Assembly: GCA_030744435.1 (NCBI GenBank)
Contig: JASLQO010000013.1
Span: forward strand, 555,849 to 619,848
DNA: 64,000 nucleotides
Reading direction: 5' to 3'
Origin: JASLQO01 sp002327525
Lineage (GTDB): Bacteria; Pseudomonadota; Gammaproteobacteria; Pseudomonadales; Azotimanducaceae
A model generated the notes under the pieces. The model saw only the letters and a program-made list of their open reading frames with translations, was not told the origin of the DNA and did no database searches. Shown in pieces: positions 63,131 to 64,000 of the stretch. Position 1 is the first letter of the stretch. Every line of letters begins with the position of its first letter. Position numbers and translations under genes: made by a program.

Positions 63131-63784
63131 TCAGGATGTGGTAAAGACCAGGATTTCTACCCTCCTGTTTTGGGCTCTACCCTCAGGGTTGTCAGCGCCA
63201 TTCACTTTTTCATTTGGGGCTCGCGGTTGGGTTTCCCCCAGGCCCTGGGTAAGAATGAGGTCTTTTGAAAAACTTGTATTACTCACAAGCCAGGTTTTGA
63301 CGCTCAAGGCCCTTCTTTCTGACAGCGCTTGATTATAGGCATTACTGCCCTTGGAATCTGTATGGCCGAAGATTTCAACCTTTGTCGCCTTTTGCTCCAC
63401 AATGGTAGCCAGGGATCTTAAACTCTCCTGTGCCTCCGGTTTTAATTCGGCCTTGTCAAAATCAAAAATAACGTCGCTGGATAAATCAATTTCTATTTTG
63501 GTAGCAGTGACTTCAGCATTTAGGTTGTCTATGGCTTTGTTAAGTTCCTGAACATCCTCTTTAAGGGCTAAGCCCGATAAGCCCTTAATAGCCAGAGATT
63601 CTGACTTGAGAGATAAAGGGTTGGTAGAAACCACCGTCAAAGCGCCCTTGTTTCCACCTAATGCCCATAGAGCAGACTGTGCGGCCGCCGCCGCATCAGG
63701 ATCAAAAGGTTTATCTGCGTCCCAAGCCCGAGCTAGAGGAACGAGAAAAAAAGTGCACACAATGAAGGGAATGAGAACCTTCAT
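63131..63784 (-). CDS. OmpA-family peptidoglycan-binding protein
   Basis: A 217-residue exported protein with a signal peptide (LIPFIVCTFFLVPLARA). A short coiled region (ALKEDVQELNKAIDNLNAEV) precedes the OmpA C-terminal domain: SSDVIFDFDKAELKPEAQ, VEIFGHTDSKGSNAYNQALSERRA with the peptidoglycan-contacting Asp and Arg, and AQNRRVEI at the end. No barrel is present. Base use is clearly AT-richer than the rest of the window. It is coupled (ATGA) to the upstream gene at the window edge. Confidence 0.92.
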   Translation of the reverse strand: MKVLIPFIVCTFFLVPLARAWDADKPFDPDAAAAAQSALWALGGNKGALTVVSTNPLSLKSESLAIKGLSGLALKEDVQELNKAIDNLNAEVTATKIEIDLSSDVIFDFDKAELKPEAQESLRSLATIVEQKATKVEIFGHTDSKGSNAYNQALSERRALSVKTWLVSNTSFSKDLILTQGLGETQPRAPNEKVNGADNPEGRAQNRRVEILVFTTS

Positions 63785-64000
63785 CTAGAAATTCTTAGTT
63801 TTTCAAAAGGAAGGGACCCAGGCAGATTTATATTGATGGTTTCTACGCCTGCATCTGGCGCTGGCATTTTAATCCAGGCCAGCTTCATCTTGCCAGCCTC
63901 GACTGTAAATTCCAGTTTTCCGTAATACAAGGAAGGGGCCATGATGAAAGTGCCCTTCTCATCTTTCAAGATGTGGTATTTTTTGTTTTGAGAGGAATCA
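63781..64000 (-). CDS. unrecognised protein, partial (5' end off window)
   Basis: An open frame runs from the right edge to TGA 63783-63781 and gives the last 72 residues of a protein with beta-strand character (GTFIMAPSLYYGKLEFTVEAG, INLPGSLPFEKLRISR). A TTG at 63969 could be read as a start, but the frame stays open to the edge, so it is probably internal. It overlaps the OmpA gene's ATG, so the two form an operon. No family recognised. Confidence 0.6.
   Translation of the reverse strand, partial: DSSQNKKYHILKDEKGTFIMAPSLYYGKLEFTVEAGKMKLAWIKMPAPDAGVETININLPGSLPFEKLRISR

Overview
The window is high-GC, gene-dense DNA that reads like a gammaproteobacterium. It has gammaproteobacterial-style TonB-receptor pieces (VTA motif at the plug start), a CsgG-like secretin partner, oxygen-independent HemN, a PCu(A)C copper chaperone, an ECF sigma/VWA locus and SSS/BCCT/MFS transporters. 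Nearly everything else is accessory catabolism: CaiB/BaiF CoA-transferases, acyl-CoA dehydrogenases, many short-chain dehydrogenases, exported amidohydrolases, alpha/beta hydrolases, two UbiD decarboxylases, LLM, nitroreductase, nitronate monooxygenase and P450 families. That repertoire is typical of free-living or host-associated (e.g. sponge-associated) marine degraders; the lifestyle is inference. No tRNA, rRNA or CRISPR array was seen.

Layout. 0-2.3 kb: edge-truncated MaoC-like dehydratase and exported amidohydrolase. 2.4-6.3 kb: CoA-transferase relic, PyrD-PyrK fusion, MarR regulator, alpha/beta hydrolase. 6.5-10.4 kb: nitronate monooxygenase and a ThDP enzyme between four relics. 10.4-17.6 kb: nitroreductase coupled to an exported haloalkane-dehalogenase-like enzyme, LLM oxidoreductase, epoxide-hydrolase-like lipoprotein, VOC protein, acyl-CoA dehydrogenase, SDR. 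17.7-21.0 kb: VWA lipoprotein, ECF sigma and putative anti-sigma. 21.2-23.4 kb: a flavoprotein fused to a beta-propeller domain. 23.5-31.5 kb: copper chaperone, methyltransferase plus PhyH-like protein, SDR, NnrS, and a divergent BCCT/choline-dehydrogenase-like pair. 31.6-34.2 kb: acyl-CoA dehydrogenase, two relics, PPOX-fold protein. 34.2-39.7 kb: UbiX-UbiD-CaiB-CaiB operon facing a MarR gene. 39.7-43.2 kb: SSS symporter with DUF3311, TonB relic, CsgG-like protein. 43.3-48.0 kb: SDR, two translationally coupled exported amidohydrolases, P450 relic. 48.3-54.2 kb: hemN, then somewhat AT-richer DNA with three relics, a TetR gene and a GPH-type transporter. 54.4-57.5 kb: broken IS3-family element, tandem allene-oxide-cyclase-barrel-like paralogues, TonB relic. 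57.5-62.7 kb: second UbiD, homocysteine-methyltransferase-like protein, SDR, MFS transporter. 63.1-64 kb: AT-richer OmpA-type gene and an edge-truncated partner.

Two things stand out. First, about seventeen truncated or frameshifted gene relics lie among intact genes. In three places a divergent gene pair has lost both 5' ends at one junction (near 10,148, 33,120 and 51,970), which suggests deletions across shared promoters. Second, several gene arrangements deserve a closer look: the FAD-beta-propeller fusion, the UbiX/UbiD/double CoA-transferase operon with its MarR gene, the PyrD-PyrK fusion inside a catabolic cluster, and the exported dehalogenase/epoxide-hydrolase neighbourhood. I found no complete, provably undescribed multi-gene system. 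All functions are read from sequence motifs without database searches.
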